A stretch of DNA of 64,000 bases from Symsagittifera roscoffensis (GCF_963678635.1 NC_087064.1:30223740-30287739), one strand, 5' to 3'. Shown: positions 59,601-60,178, numbered from the stretch's first letter. The notes: generated by a model from the sequence alone, not told the origin. Numbers and translations are program-made.

Positions 59601-60178
59601 CAAAAACAATGACAACTGACAGCAAAAAGAGTCAAGGAACGCAACACAGAAAAAAACTGACGTTTTCAATAAAAAAAGTTCAACTTTCGAACTTCGATTA
59701 AAAAAACATAACTGTGAAAACTTCTTCTATATCAAGAACAATTCATAAAAAAATTTTTTTGACAAATCATTCCGATTTGGGAAAACTATCAATATGTATT
59801 GTTTTATTCCGCTTCTTTTATTGCGCTGGGAATTCTACAAATTAAAAACCTATTTCGAAACTAGAACTCGATCAGTTTTTTTCTGAACTTTTTTTGCGTT
59901 TCAAAAGTAGATTTTGTCTTCCTTTTAACGAAGGAAATGAACTTAACTACATTTATTGACACTTAATTACAGGTTTATGTTAGGGAACCATAGTCAAACA
60001 AGAACATGTTGCAAAACCTGTGTTTCAGAAGCGTCTGTCGCCTCTCCTTTGCTGAAGCGCTACGTTCTTGAATTATTGGCGGAAGCTTTGGGATCTTGCC
60101 ATTATTATTCATTGTGGTCTTGGACTTTGAACCCAAGCCCTTTTCTGTTGTTTTCACAGATGGTCTCGAATCAGCCAT
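14..60178 (-). CDS. DNAH12: Axonemal dynein heavy chain, DNAH12-like (gene span, 42 coding exons, C-terminus outside window)
   Basis: This encodes the ATP-driven motor heavy chain of a single-headed inner dynein arm in the ciliary axoneme. Exons 1-42, listed separately, run from 60178 down to 14, total about 7,625 coding bases and stay in phase at every junction. Visible in order are a basic disordered N-terminus, the tail and linker, and AAA1 P-loop GPAGTGKT near residue 1320. AAA2 follows with GEPFSGKT near 1600 and [15 protein letters not shown], then AAA3 with GPTGTGKS near 1975 and [11 protein letters not shown]4 has GVGGSGRQS near 2340. The N-terminal order (NYQFLKSC, then IVSMQ, then [10 protein letters not shown]) resembles vertebrate DNAH12 more than DNAH7 as I recall them; the paralogue call is less certain than the family. 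The stalk, AAA5-6 and C-terminal domain lie beyond position 1. Four protein genes sit inside its introns. Two introns appear to use GC donors. Confidence 0.96.
442..636 (-). CDS. DNAH12: Dynein exon 41, AAA4 C-terminal part, residues 2433-2497
   Basis: [32 protein letters not shown] and INCCTIDWF are unmistakable dynein AAA4 sequence. Acceptor TTTCAG, donor AAG|GTCACT, phase 0. Confidence 0.96.
779..1175. mobile_element. hAT-like MITE (family TAGTGGTGCAAC)
   Basis: Ends TAGTGGTGCAAC and GTTGCACCACTA are inverted and followed inward by related TTCGAA motifs. Flanks GTCGCACT and GTTGCAAT agree at 6 of 8 bases, suggesting an old 8-bp target duplication. No coding capacity; intron 40-41. Confidence 0.7.
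1625..1740 (+). repeat. tRNA-related SINE-like fragment
   Basis: GGGTTTGAAACCCC resembles a Pol III B box. The sequence after it (GCCCTGGACATAGCCTCATC) is related to the element at 37850-37990. The A box is not clear. Confidence 0.35.
1741..2227. other. Intron sequence, nothing recognised
   Basis: AT-rich with no repeat ends or coding signal seen. Confidence 0.5.
2228..2582 (-). CDS. DNAH12: Dynein exon 40, AAA4 Walker A, residues 2314-2432
   Basis: [17 protein letters not shown], then [18 protein letters not shown] (AAA4 P-loop variant), [17 protein letters not shown] and [17 protein letters not shown]. Acceptor AACCAG (a weak tract), donor GAG|GTAAAT, phase 0. Confidence 0.95.
2852..3112 (-). 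CDS. DNAH12: Dynein exon 39, residues 2227-2314
   Basis: [18 protein letters not shown] and [12 protein letters not shown] lead into AAA4. Acceptor ATTCAG, donor AG|GTAGCC, phase 2. Confidence 0.95.
3113..4341. other. Intron 38-39, nothing recognised
   Basis: About 1.2 kb of AT-rich sequence. A phrase GTGAGACGGATTTCACAAAGTG repeats imperfectly two times near 3650-3690. No coding signal. Confidence 0.5.
4342..4482 (-). CDS. DNAH12: Dynein exon 38, residues 2180-2227
   Basis: [18 protein letters not shown] and [17 protein letters not shown] match the region before AAA4. Acceptor TTTCAG, donor GG|GTAAGG, phase 2. Confidence 0.95.
4944..5086 (-). CDS. DNAH12: Dynein exon 37, residues 2133-2180
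   Basis: [16 protein letters not shown] through [18 protein letters not shown], the conserved AAA3-AAA4 connector. Acceptor TTCTAG, donor AG|GTCAGT, phase 2. Confidence 0.95.
5234..5426 (-). CDS. DNAH12: Dynein exon 36, AAA3 sensor, residues 2068-2132
   Basis: [18 protein letters not shown] and [18 protein letters not shown] are conserved AAA3 residues. Acceptor GTTCAG, donor AAG|GTTGCC, phase 0. Confidence 0.95.
5845..6011 (-). CDS. DNAH12: Dynein exon 35, AAA3 Walker B, residues 2013-2068
   Basis: [18 protein letters not shown] is followed by [18 protein letters not shown] and [11 protein letters not shown]. Acceptor TCATAG, donor TG|GTAAGT, phase 2. Confidence 0.96.
6053..7060 (+). mobile_element. 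Rep-B element, interrupted by a hAT-like MITE
   Basis: It starts GGATAGCCGGTTG, then a hairpin CTGTGC-ATGTA-GCACAG (6067-6083), then AATGTTCCGACCAC. The far end is AAATGGTCGAAA near 7045-7060, an inverted partner of the TTCCGACC motif. Without the inserted MITE it is about 590 bp. No ORF. Intron 34-35. Confidence 0.65.
6190..6595. mobile_element. hAT-like MITE with 8-bp target duplication (family CAGGGGCGGATC)
   Basis: The ends CAGGGGCGGA and TCCGCCCCTG are inverted. Flanks CTTATAAG (6182-6189) and CTTATAAA (6596-6603) form a target duplication with one mismatch. The interior has G-runs and GGCGCGCGCTCCCCC. It sits inside Rep-B. Confidence 0.82.
7061..7406. other. Intron sequence with MITE-like remnant
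   Basis: The stretch near 7300-7355 (GCCCCCATTTCACGAAAAAAAACTT) resembles the right interior of the element at 8123-8432. Otherwise nothing is recognised. Confidence 0.35.
7407..7545 (-). CDS. DNAH12: Dynein exon 34, AAA3 Walker A, residues 1966-2012
   Basis: [18 protein letters not shown] carries the AAA3 P-loop; [12 protein letters not shown] closes the exon. Acceptor TTTTAG, donor CAG|GTGAAC, phase 0. Confidence 0.96.
7863..8020 (-). CDS. DNAH12: Dynein exon 33, residues 1914-1966
   Basis: [18 protein letters not shown] and [18 protein letters not shown] precede the AAA3 P-loop. Acceptor AAACAG, donor AA|GTAATT, phase 2. Confidence 0.92.
8123..8432. mobile_element. Diverged hAT-like MITE with perfect 8-bp target duplication
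   Basis: TATCTAAG flanks both sides (8115-8122 and 8433-8440). The ends CAGTAGAGGATC and GATCCGCGCCTG are decayed versions of the CAGGGGCGGATC repeat. Intron 32-33. Confidence 0.78.
8671..8739 (-). CDS. DNAH12: Dynein exon 32, acidic spacer, residues 1891-1913
   Basis: The 23 codons begin [13 protein letters not shown] and end SSRSTPE. Vertebrate proteins are variable here. Acceptor AAACAG, donor GAG|GTGCCA, both phase 0, so the exon is frame-neutral and could be skipped. Confidence 0.7.
9036..9344 (-). CDS. DNAH12: Dynein exon 31, AAA2-AAA3 region, residues 1788-1890
   Basis: [18 protein letters not shown] through [14 protein letters not shown] to TVFEYVYE matches the segment that should follow exon 30. 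This supports a single gene across the giant intron. Acceptor TTTCAG, donor GAG|GTAGGA, phase 0. Confidence 0.92.
9345..10357. other. Start of the giant intron, no gene seen
   Basis: A CRE-like palindrome TGACGTCA lies at 9780-9787. TCTGCAATGCCA-type phrases recur at 9835-9915. No coding support. Confidence 0.4.
10358..10636. mobile_element. Foldback element, arms about 120 bp
   Basis: Left arm GTTATACCCCCCTAAATGAA pairs with right arm TTCATTTAGGGTGGGGGG and the match continues inward with few mismatches to GATTAGGAAAC/GTTTCCTAATC. The loop is about 27 bp. Transcribed, it would form a long hairpin. Confidence 0.85.
10637..11633. other. Intron sequence with a short palindromic MITE remnant
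   Basis: At 11350-11406, TTGAGCTATCTCCCC faces GGAGAGATTGCTCAATTG, a short relative of the element at 13896. A (CT)n tract lies at 11207-11222. No gene. Confidence 0.5.
11634..12176 (+). mobile_element. Rep-A element, copy 1
   Basis: It begins AACAAGA, has the hairpin CAGGGC-GAA-GCCCTG (11651-11665), then AATGTTCCGACTGCC. It ends with hairpin ACTTTCG-TAT-CGAAAGT and TCGGAAC. The interior carries GCGCGAATTATATCGCGCG. No ORF. AACAAGA occurs again just past the right end. Confidence 0.75.
12589..13026 (-). CDS. Small secreted four-cysteine protein, nested (paralogue A)
   Basis: This single-exon ORF encodes 145 residues. The ATG at 13026 is chosen; a frame extension upstream starts only at TTG. 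Residues 1-17 form a signal peptide ([15 protein letters not shown]). A basic, Pro/Gln-containing stretch follows, then a helical-looking domain with Cys at 71, 83, 113 and 141, spaced 11, 29 and 27, with Met right after the second Cys. Two NxS/T sites are present (NCS, NFS). No C-terminal hydrophobic tail exists, so the product is probably soluble and secreted. It lies on the same strand as its dynein host intron, immediately 5' (map sense) of a 260-bp MITE. The Cys spacing matches the genes at 22460 and 34253. I recognise no named family and assign no function. Confidence 0.65.
   Translation of the reverse strand: MIKLVIFGILILNAYCKELKTYSIPFKPQIMQPAKPQASATILQPVKTVIGKLFDFVYQIFDPPRYTVEACLEKSQIMSVHQCMKSRLAELKNNSENENDLEKYLKGEKLLNCSHSVIVAYSEMNFSSSDSSLFKKAVKKCAGEL
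13277..13536. mobile_element. hAT-like MITE with perfect 8-bp target duplication (family GGGTCTTATGCG)
   Basis: The termini GGGTCTTATGCGTTAAACGG and its inverse match for about 28 bp. CAGTGTTA flanks both ends (13269-13276, 13537-13544). A perfect 24-bp palindrome with two CCAAT boxes lies inside at 13347-13370. Confidence 0.9.
13896..14298. mobile_element. hAT-like MITE with perfect 8-bp target duplication (family GGATCAATTGAGC)
   Basis: The termini GGATCAATTGAGCAAT plus C-run and G-run plus ATTGCTCAATTGATCC are inverted. GAGAATTC flanks both ends (13888-13895, 14299-14306). Long C and G tracts abut the inverted repeats. Confidence 0.88.
14591..15138 (+). mobile_element. Rep-A element, copy 2, with a third partial start abutting
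   Basis: The hairpin AGGGC-GAC-GCCCT and the end hairpin CTTTC-TTAT-CGAAAG are conserved. At 15139-15210 another Rep-A start (TTCGTATCACGACGAAGC) follows head to tail. Confidence 0.7.
15211..16652. other. Giant intron segment, nothing recognised
   Basis: AT-rich; imperfect self-similar TTAAC/GTTAA phrases near 16360-16480. An 83-codon open frame at 15680-15931 (plus) shows no coding signs. Confidence 0.4.
16653..20262 (+). repeat. Tandem array of three 1.2-kb units
   Basis: Units start at about 16653, 17859 and 19057 with GAGTTACAATGACGTT and are about 1.2 kb each. Each unit carries ACTCGCTCGAAACTTGACC and other Rep-B-like pieces. The units differ by scattered substitutions and small indels. 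A short repeated frame ([19 protein letters not shown]) follows the repeat and is not called a gene. Confidence 0.88.
20709..21228 (+). mobile_element. Rep-A element, copy 3
   Basis: It starts AACAAGACTGCTCGTATC, with hairpin AGGGC-GAA-GCCCT, and ends CGTATCGAAAGTCGGAAC. Confidence 0.75.
21229..22459. other. Giant intron segment downstream of paralogue B
   Basis: AT-rich. A minus-strand AATAAA at 22109-22114 could be a poly(A) signal for paralogue B, though 350 bases after its stop. No gene seen. Confidence 0.35.
22460..23494 (-). CDS. Secreted, probably GPI-anchored PGG-repeat protein with four-cysteine domain, nested (paralogue B)
   Basis: The intronless ORF encodes 344 residues. Signal peptide residues 1-26 ([18 protein letters not shown]) are followed by about 15 [10 protein letters not shown] pentapeptides, then SATSGG-type repeats, a Pro/Ala segment ([11 protein letters not shown]) and a poly-Gly run. 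The C-terminal domain has Cys at 219, 232, 260 and 287 (spacing 12, 27, 26), with [10 protein letters not shown] and [10 protein letters not shown] hydrophobic tail (319-339) after small residues NDA suggests a GPI signal; a few polar residues (PEVK) follow it. Glycosylation sites NxT/S occur in the linker. The repeats are encoded by a 15-bp minisatellite, so length is likely polymorphic. An acceptor-like CTAAACAG lies just upstream of the ATG, so a leader exon is possible. It could act as a mucin- or collagen-like surface protein, but that is inference. Confidence 0.8.
   Translation of the reverse strand: MARRWKLIAVLIAIEFITTIAQGTQAGGGAPPGGAPPGGAPPGGAPPGGAPPGGAPPGGAPPGGAPPGGSPPGGAPPGGSPPGGASPGGAPPGGATSGAPPGGATSGGSATSGGSATSGGSATSGGSAISGGSAPSGGSSPNGPPGANQTTGKPSSGPPGSTTPPGPAPPPAPAPPPGPAPPPGGNVTNSPNATNSPNGTTGGGGGGGGGQVIIDEEFCSRYYYNVAGYLKCMFGFANQSMMANTKNKTVLEEVKAVFECINGVREAMMKRENGGDVVIAKRQLDECVKKNGAGGGINPKKPDGSDVNINDYTNDAPEIVPIFNLFFMLAFSYAFSAAVSPEVK
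23052..23420. repeat. 15-bp coding minisatellite
   Basis: Units such as TCCTCCTGGTGGCGC (23205-23410) and TCCTCCTGATGTTGC (23090-23200) repeat almost without interruption inside paralogue B. Because the period is a multiple of three, several other frames on both strands are also open; these are shadows. Confidence 0.92.
23495..25340. other. Giant intron segment upstream of paralogue B
   Basis: It should contain the promoter of paralogue B, but no clear TATA box was found. A 130-codon open frame at 23935-24327 (plus) lacks coding character. Confidence 0.35.
25341..25454 (+). CDS. Exon-like coding island, plus strand
   Basis: After a good acceptor (CTTCAATTTTAG), 37 codons run to TAA. They have protein-like composition ([34 protein letters not shown]) and more CpG than the surroundings. 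A second protein-like stretch ([19 protein letters not shown]) lies at about 25090-25191 in plus sense. No donor joining them was found. It may be a terminal exon, a decayed gene or chance. Confidence 0.25.
   Translation, partial: TNLPLSKRLDDKRYERFRFDYCKKLESLHDKPPSFFH
25790..26533 (+). repeat. Rep-C, forward copy
   Basis: It contains CACGTCACGGT...TTGACCCGCATCTTAT and ends near GTTTAAATAACTTCTCCTG. An inverted, internally deleted copy lies at 51458-51850. Hairpin CTGTAGAACACC/GGTGTTCTACAG at 25813-25844 has a 12-bp perfect stem. Confidence 0.7.
26534..27060 (-). mobile_element. Rep-B element, adjacent to Rep-C
   Basis: It opens GTTCCGACCATTTGAAAA and closes GGTCGGAACAATCTGTGCTA. It includes GGTACCACAACCAAAATCGG and a TCACACCACGCAG motif shared with other Rep-B copies. 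Confidence 0.7.
27238..27437. other. Assembly gap, 200 N
   Basis: Exactly 200 N, likely a scaffold join of nominal length inside the giant intron. Confidence 0.99.
27438..28744. other. Giant intron segment with a diverged Rep-A start
   Basis: At 28597-28625 AAGGGCAAAGCCTTGAATGTTCCGACTT is a decayed Rep-A terminus; related body sequence continues to about 29450. No gene. Confidence 0.45.
29848..29945 (+). repeat. tRNA-like (SINE-like) sequence
   Basis: TAGAGCGGTCG (29857-29867) resembles a Pol III A box and GGTTCCAACCC (29929-29939) a B box. No cloverleaf was verified. It is duplicated at about 32573-32670. Confidence 0.35.
30240..30518 (-). other. Open frame of 92 codons in the 2.72-kb duplication, doubtful
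   Basis: The frame opens with TTG (first ATG is codon 5) and ends in a strongly hydrophobic stretch ([15 protein letters not shown]). The identical frame occurs at 32965-33243 only because the whole region is duplicated. AT-rich sequence readily yields such frames, so I do not call a gene. Confidence 0.15.
34253..34906 (-). CDS. Secreted, probably GPI-anchored Asn/Thr/Gly-rich four-cysteine protein, nested (paralogue C)
   Basis: The intronless ORF encodes 217 residues. Signal peptide residues 1-20 ([15 protein letters not shown]) precede a linker rich in Asn, Thr, Ser and Gly with many NxS/T sites (mucin-like). Cys at 105, 118, 144 and 171 give spacing 12, 25, 26, and [11 protein letters not shown] and LDRCVKTQG align with paralogue B. 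Three extra Cys (126, 138, 140) lie between the second and third. An acidic stretch and small residues SDSG precede a hydrophobic C-terminus (199-217) ending at the stop, which is typical of a GPI signal. The gene starts right after the second copy of the 2.72-kb tandem duplication, same strand as the dynein host. Function unknown. Confidence 0.8.
   Translation of the reverse strand: MTVGPVAWLSLLSLALFANGQNNSNQTTAATTAGSGGNTTTAGSKQPSSQPPGGNGNGSVTANSTGPATPSGNSTGNGTSAPGGGGSGGGSGGSGQKAAVPDRQCSLFVQSIKGYLNCMKYFAQQCQNDTNKEKAEECSCVYACANAINYKSSKKETDSQLMDIKENLDRCVKTQGHQAGIGDITDPDDEGGTSDSGKIQVVKVLLAISAIAVHCLF
34907..35540. other. Upstream region of paralogue C, nothing recognised
   Basis: It should hold the promoter of paralogue C. 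No TATA box or repeat end stood out. Confidence 0.35.
35541..35671 (+). repeat. Microsatellites (CAT)n then (TTTA)n
   Basis: An interrupted trinucleotide tract of CAT/CAC changes into a pure TTTA tract around 35628-35668. Confidence 0.95.
35672..36423 (-). mobile_element. Rep-B element, long copy
   Basis: It opens GATCCGACCATTGAAAGGG and closes with hairpin CTGTGC-TACTC-GCACAG, then TAACCGGCTACCCTTGTT. Two internal segments around CGTCTAGTTTCGA repeat within it. Confidence 0.7.
36424..37778 (+). repeat. Direct repeats of about 180 bp flanking Rep-B and Rep-A
   Basis: The segments 36424-36604 and 37585-37778 share TTAATTAT...GAAGTATAC, GTGAGGTTATCAGTGCTTCG and CAAACCAATTTGTTCTTCAT. A partial Rep-B (36605-37047) and Rep-A lie between them. 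Confidence 0.75.
37048..37584 (-). mobile_element. Rep-A element, copy 4, abutting Rep-B
   Basis: It opens GTTCCGACTTTCGATACG directly after Rep-B's terminal CCCTTGTT and closes CAGGGC-TTC-GCCCTG, ATACGAGCAGTCTTGTT. The head-to-tail junction has no extra bases. Confidence 0.8.
37845..38115 (+). repeat. tRNA-related SINE-like element
   Basis: TAAGCGGTGG (about 37873) resembles an A box and GTTTGAGACCC (37922-37932) a B box. The tail TTTCCCTTGTGGATAAACCG recurs in diverged form near 41625. Confidence 0.45.
38387..38647 (-). CDS. DNAH12: Dynein exon 30, AAA2 sensor region, residues 1701-1787
   Basis: [18 protein letters not shown] and [16 protein letters not shown] are AAA2 hallmarks; it ends LDFVVRNCK. 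Donor AAG|GTCAGA opens the 29-kb intron whose acceptor is at 9345. Phase 0. Confidence 0.95.
38916..39056 (-). CDS. DNAH12: Dynein exon 29, AAA2 Walker B, residues 1654-1700
   Basis: [19 protein letters not shown] is the AAA2 Walker B region. Acceptor TTACAG, donor AAG|GTGGGT, phase 0. Confidence 0.95.
39277..39455 (+). repeat. 102-bp direct duplication in intron 28-29
   Basis: CGCCCGCTGTCCTTTCT and the following AT-rich block recur at offset 102. The pair lies between GCAGCACCC (39252) and GGGTGCTGC (about 39466), a short inverted repeat. Confidence 0.75.
39753..39936 (-). CDS. DNAH12: Dynein exon 28, AAA2 Walker A, residues 1592-1653
   Basis: [18 protein letters not shown] contains the AAA2 P-loop; [16 protein letters not shown] follows. 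The acceptor tract CCTTGTTTCAG is partly made by the end of a Rep-B fragment beginning at 39941. Donor GAG|GTATTA, phase 0. Confidence 0.95.
39941..39995 (+). mobile_element. Rep-B terminal fragment at a splice acceptor
   Basis: AACAAGGATAGCCGGTTGCT and a decayed hairpin precede GAATGTTCCGACC. The AACAAG starts 4 bases from the exon 28 acceptor AG. Confidence 0.7.
40363..40592 (-). CDS. DNAH12: Dynein exon 27, AAA1-AAA2 connector, residues 1516-1592
   Basis: [18 protein letters not shown] and [17 protein letters not shown] lead to YEMLLVRHG just before the AAA2 P-loop. Acceptor TTTCAG, donor GG|GTTAGA, phase 2. Confidence 0.94.
40864..41349 (-). CDS. DNAH12: Dynein exon 26, AAA1 Walker B and sensors, residues 1354-1515
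   Basis: This largest exon seen contains [17 protein letters not shown] (AAA1 Walker B). It also has [18 protein letters not shown] (sensor region) and [13 protein letters not shown]. Acceptor TTTCAG, donor TTG|GTAAAT, phase 0. Confidence 0.97.
41440..41665. other. Intron 25-26 with a SINE-like tail
   Basis: CATATAT/GGATAAACAA phrases repeat at 41440-41500. The stretch 41590-41650 resembles the tail of the SINE-like element at 37845. Confidence 0.35.
41774..41942 (-). CDS. DNAH12: Dynein exon 25, AAA1 Walker A, residues 1297-1353
   Basis: [19 protein letters not shown] carries the AAA1 P-loop, the main ATP hydrolysis site, followed by [14 protein letters not shown]. All catalytic residues are intact. 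Acceptor TGTAG, donor AAA|GTGAGT, phase 0. Confidence 0.97.
42222..42604 (-). CDS. DNAH12: Dynein exon 24, residues 1170-1297
   Basis: [18 protein letters not shown] through [14 protein letters not shown] to [10 protein letters not shown] covers the end of the linker and entry to AAA1. Acceptor TTTCAG, donor AG|GTATGA, phase 2. Confidence 0.95.
42655..43385 (+). mobile_element. Rep-B element preceded by a decayed Rep-B start
   Basis: A decayed start (ATAGCCAGTTACTG) lies at 42657. The better copy begins AACAAGGATAGCCGG near 42877, with hairpin TGTGC-AAGAA-GCACA and TTTTCCGACCATAG, and ends AGTGGTCGGAGCAAC. Intron 23-24. Confidence 0.65.
43622..43792 (-). CDS. DNAH12: Dynein exon 23, residues 1113-1169
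   Basis: [18 protein letters not shown] through KWVLEWPGQ. Acceptor TCGCAG, donor CAG|GTGAGT, phase 0. The intron upstream of it hosts an antisense gene. Confidence 0.93.
44606..45139 (+). CDS. Secreted pro-protein with RKRR site and Cys-rich C-terminus, nested antisense
   Basis: The 177-residue ORF starts at the ATG at 44606; a frame extension to 44537 begins only at TTG. Residues 1-26 are a signal peptide ([17 protein letters not shown]). An acidic region (26-95) ends at RKRR (100-103), a furin-type cleavage motif. A Gly/Phe-rich stretch follows, then Cys at 130, 132, 137, 138, 149 and 150 (CxC, CC, CC pattern). The tail from 160 is hydrophobic, so GPI attachment or membrane association is possible. 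It is encoded opposite to the dynein gene within the intron between exons 22 and 23. Candidate ATTAAA signals lie at 45244 and 45283. It shares no Cys spacing with the three giant-intron genes. Family not recognised. Confidence 0.65.
   Translation: MASERVLNLFILLTFALFLNQSAARAENDVIEPGNEDFELSSILDSESPNSEVMMDHSDRLTNPEYRISEIILSLPDKPESQVKAMAPNKAARAMVETSRKRRQQGGSFNGGGFFFGGTYPYPIADGATCGCPTQSCCPDSTWDDHYYCCFSADFSPKMITSVALISLMAFVRATFL
45140..45558. other. Intron sequence 3' of the antisense gene
   Basis: AT-rich, with ATTAAA motifs that could end the nested plus-strand transcript. Confidence 0.3.
45559..45721 (-). CDS. DNAH12: Dynein exon 22, residues 1058-1112
   Basis: [19 protein letters not shown] is the conserved linker signature, with [12 protein letters not shown] after it. 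Acceptor ATCCAG, donor CAG|GTACGT, phase 0. Confidence 0.94.
45959..46113 (-). CDS. DNAH12: Dynein exon 21, residues 1007-1058
   Basis: [18 protein letters not shown] through [10 protein letters not shown] belongs to the linker. Phase with exon 22 requires the end AG|GCACGT, an apparent second GC donor. The nearby GT (CAC|GTAAAT) would put a stop into exon 22. Confidence 0.88.
46114..46642. other. Intron 20-21, nothing recognised
   Basis: No repeat ends or coding signal seen. The introns 47343-47667, 47854-48254 and 49075-49467 are likewise empty to my eye. Confidence 0.45.
46643..46804 (-). CDS. DNAH12: Dynein exon 20, residues 953-1006
   Basis: [18 protein letters not shown] and [13 protein letters not shown] are near-invariant linker residues. 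Acceptor TTTCAG, donor AAG|GTGAGA, phase 0. Confidence 0.94.
47142..47342 (-). CDS. DNAH12: Dynein exon 19, residues 886-952
   Basis: [18 protein letters not shown] through [15 protein letters not shown] is conserved dynein linker. Acceptor GTGCAG, donor AAG|GTATCT, phase 0. Confidence 0.94.
47668..47853 (-). CDS. DNAH12: Dynein exon 18, residues 824-885
   Basis: It encodes [19 protein letters not shown], the hallmark CNPGxRxRHW linker motif, and ends ISGAASK. The only in-frame end matching conservation is AAG|GCAAGT, a classic GC donor. Confidence 0.92.
48255..48507 (-). CDS. DNAH12: Dynein exon 17, residues 739-823
   Basis: [18 protein letters not shown] opens the linker-proximal region. 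A lineage-variable charged insert ([15 protein letters not shown]) follows before [14 protein letters not shown]. Acceptor GTTCAG, donor AAG|GTCAGT, phase 0. Confidence 0.93.
48550..48810 (-). pseudogene. Possible decayed reverse transcriptase fragment (LINE type)
   Basis: The minus frame reads [20 protein letters not shown], then HGIETIL. This resembles the GLVFxDLxxAFDxVDH...HGI block of non-LTR reverse transcriptases, but catalytic residues are lost. A shifted frame gives [11 protein letters not shown], like the following WFxSYL motif. It lies in the intron between exons 17 and 16. Confidence 0.3.
48890..49074 (-). CDS. DNAH12: Dynein exon 16, residues 678-739
   Basis: It encodes [18 protein letters not shown] through [15 protein letters not shown]. 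Acceptor TTCTAG, donor AA|GTGAGT, phase 2. Confidence 0.92.
49468..49614 (-). CDS. DNAH12: Dynein exon 15, residues 629-677
   Basis: A highly charged coiled-coil-like helix, [19 protein letters not shown]. Acceptor TATGTAG; the polypyrimidine tract upstream runs into the terminus of a Rep-B element. Donor GAG|GTACAC, phase 0. Confidence 0.9.
49630..50610 (+). mobile_element. Rep-B element with an inserted MITE
   Basis: It begins AACAAGGATTACCGGTCACT, contains TGCAAGTAGCACAGAATG and TTCCGACCACA, and ends CAATGGTCGAAA. A hAT-like MITE interrupts it at about 49783. Confidence 0.65.
49783..50017. mobile_element. Diverged hAT-like MITE inside Rep-B
   Basis: The ends CAGGGGAGGATCTAAAATTT and AAATCCGCTGGTG are decayed CAGGGGCGGATC termini. 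The interior shares GGCGCGCGCTCCCCC with the element at 6190. Flanks agree weakly (CTTAGGCA, TTTGGACA). Confidence 0.65.
50935..51457 (+). mobile_element. Rep-B element lacking its hairpin end
   Basis: CTGCGTGGTGTGATAAAAAG and GACACATTCGACAGTCATTC match other copies. It runs directly into the inverted Rep-C copy. Confidence 0.6.
51458..51850 (-). repeat. Rep-C, reverse copy with internal deletion
   Basis: GGTCATCGATTTATCCTTAT and CCGTGACGTGAAGCTGTAGA are inverse matches to 25860-25995; about 350 internal bases of the forward copy are missing. Confidence 0.7.
52222..52483 (-). CDS. DNAH12: Dynein exon 14, residues 541-628
   Basis: The exon runs from [15 protein letters not shown] through [16 protein letters not shown] to FDKNDE. 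Acceptor TTTCAG, donor GAG|GTAAAC, phase 0. Confidence 0.93.
53193..53371 (-). CDS. DNAH12: Dynein exon 13, residues 482-541
   Basis: [19 protein letters not shown] is a strongly conserved tail motif in this dynein group. Acceptor TTGCCAG, donor CAG|GTGCCT, phase 2. Confidence 0.92.
53500..53830. mobile_element. Decayed MITE remnant (CAGGGGCGGATC family)
   Basis: GCCGCAGGCAAATTTTTG, GGCGCGCAATTGCCCCC and GCACCAAAGG recall the interior of the element at 6190. Ends are not preserved. Confidence 0.45.
53948..54042 (-). CDS. DNAH12: Dynein exon 12, residues 450-481
   Basis: [18 protein letters not shown] continues the tail. Acceptor TAATAG, donor AGG|GTCAGT, phase 0. The preceding intron (2 kb) contains diverged Rep-A and Rep-B pieces. 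Confidence 0.87.
54043..56036. other. Intron 11-12 with diverged Rep-A and Rep-B pieces
   Basis: A Rep-B-like end (ATTCTGTGCTACTTGAACAG) lies near 55040. Rep-A-like pieces span about 55190-55440 and 55540-55930 (TTCGTATCAGGACACAGTC to GAAAGTCGGAAC). No gene. Confidence 0.5.
56037..56151 (-). CDS. DNAH12: Dynein exon 11, residues 412-450
   Basis: It encodes [18 protein letters not shown] and ends HAQTYLGGY. Acceptor TTGCAG; donor A|GTTAGT, phase 1, matches the two-base start of exon 12. Confidence 0.85.
56453..56554 (-). CDS. DNAH12: Dynein exon 10, residues 378-411
   Basis: [18 protein letters not shown] continues the YPxFxDL motif split with exon 9. Acceptor GTTTAG, donor CAG|GTCGGG, phase 0. 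Confidence 0.88.
56789..56923 (-). CDS. DNAH12: Dynein exon 9, residues 333-377
   Basis: It encodes [18 protein letters not shown] and ends MQFYPNFD. Donor GAC|GTAAAG is used because it joins in frame to exon 10; a GTATAC 14 bases further on would give a stop. Confidence 0.88.
57161..57356 (-). CDS. DNAH12: Dynein exon 8, residues 267-332
   Basis: The exon encodes [18 protein letters not shown] through [12 protein letters not shown], tail helical bundle. Acceptor TTTCAG, donor CAA|GTATGA, phase 0. Confidence 0.92.
57357..58057. other. Intron 7-8, nothing recognised
   Basis: AT-rich, without repeat ends or coding signal. Confidence 0.45.
58058..58216 (-). CDS. DNAH12: Dynein exon 7, residues 214-267
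   Basis: [17 protein letters not shown] matches the conserved GLDxSxPWH region of the dynein tail. It ends [10 protein letters not shown]. Acceptor CTTTAG, donor CAG|GTAAAC, phase 2. Confidence 0.92.
58556..58612 (-). CDS. DNAH12: Dynein exon 6, 57-bp frame-neutral exon, residues 195-214
   Basis: The exon encodes [18 protein letters not shown] and adds exactly 19 codons between two phase-2 junctions. Exon 5 can therefore also join exon 7 directly. Acceptor TGTAG and donor AT|GTAAGT are both good. Vertebrate homologues as I recall them lack this segment, so it may be a cassette exon. Confidence 0.65.
58757..58832 (-). CDS. DNAH12: Dynein exon 5, residues 170-195
   Basis: It encodes [17 protein letters not shown] followed by an acidic linker. 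Acceptor ATTCTAG, consensus donor CA|GTAAGT, phase 2. Confidence 0.85.
58905..59094 (-). CDS. DNAH12: Dynein exon 4, residues 107-170
   Basis: The exon begins [18 protein letters not shown] and ends EDSMKKAT, a segment diagnostic of the DNAH12-type N-terminus. Acceptor TGTTAG, donor A|GTTAGA, phase 1. Confidence 0.9.
59224..59250 (-). CDS. DNAH12: Dynein exon 3, 27-bp microexon, residues 98-106
   Basis: The nine codons read MMSEQRKQR between acceptor CTTTAG and donor AGG|GTTGGT. Both neighbours are phase 0, so the microexon is frame-neutral. A stronger-looking donor 4 bases downstream would break frame with exon 4. Its position matches a short basic segment I recall in DNAH12 N-termini. Confidence 0.65.
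59328..59457 (-). CDS. DNAH12: Dynein exon 2, residues 54-97
   Basis: The sequence [18 protein letters not shown] is followed by a Pro-rich stretch [10 protein letters not shown]. Acceptor TTGCTAG, donor TCA|GTATGA. It begins with one base that completes an Arg codon from exon 1 and ends in phase 0. Confidence 0.82.
59458..60017. other. Intron 1-2, nothing recognised
   Basis: AT-rich, without repeat ends or coding signal. First introns can hold regulatory sites, but none stands out. Confidence 0.4.
60018..60178 (-). CDS. DNAH12: Dynein exon 1 (start codon exon), residues 1-54
   Basis: The exon encodes a basic, Ser/Pro-rich, probably disordered N-terminus including [17 protein letters not shown]. 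The ATG at 60178 is chosen because an in-frame TAG lies at 60185-60187. An acceptor-like TTTTCAG ends at 60206, which implies an upstream non-coding exon. The donor is CAG|GTTTTG, phase 2. Confidence 0.85.
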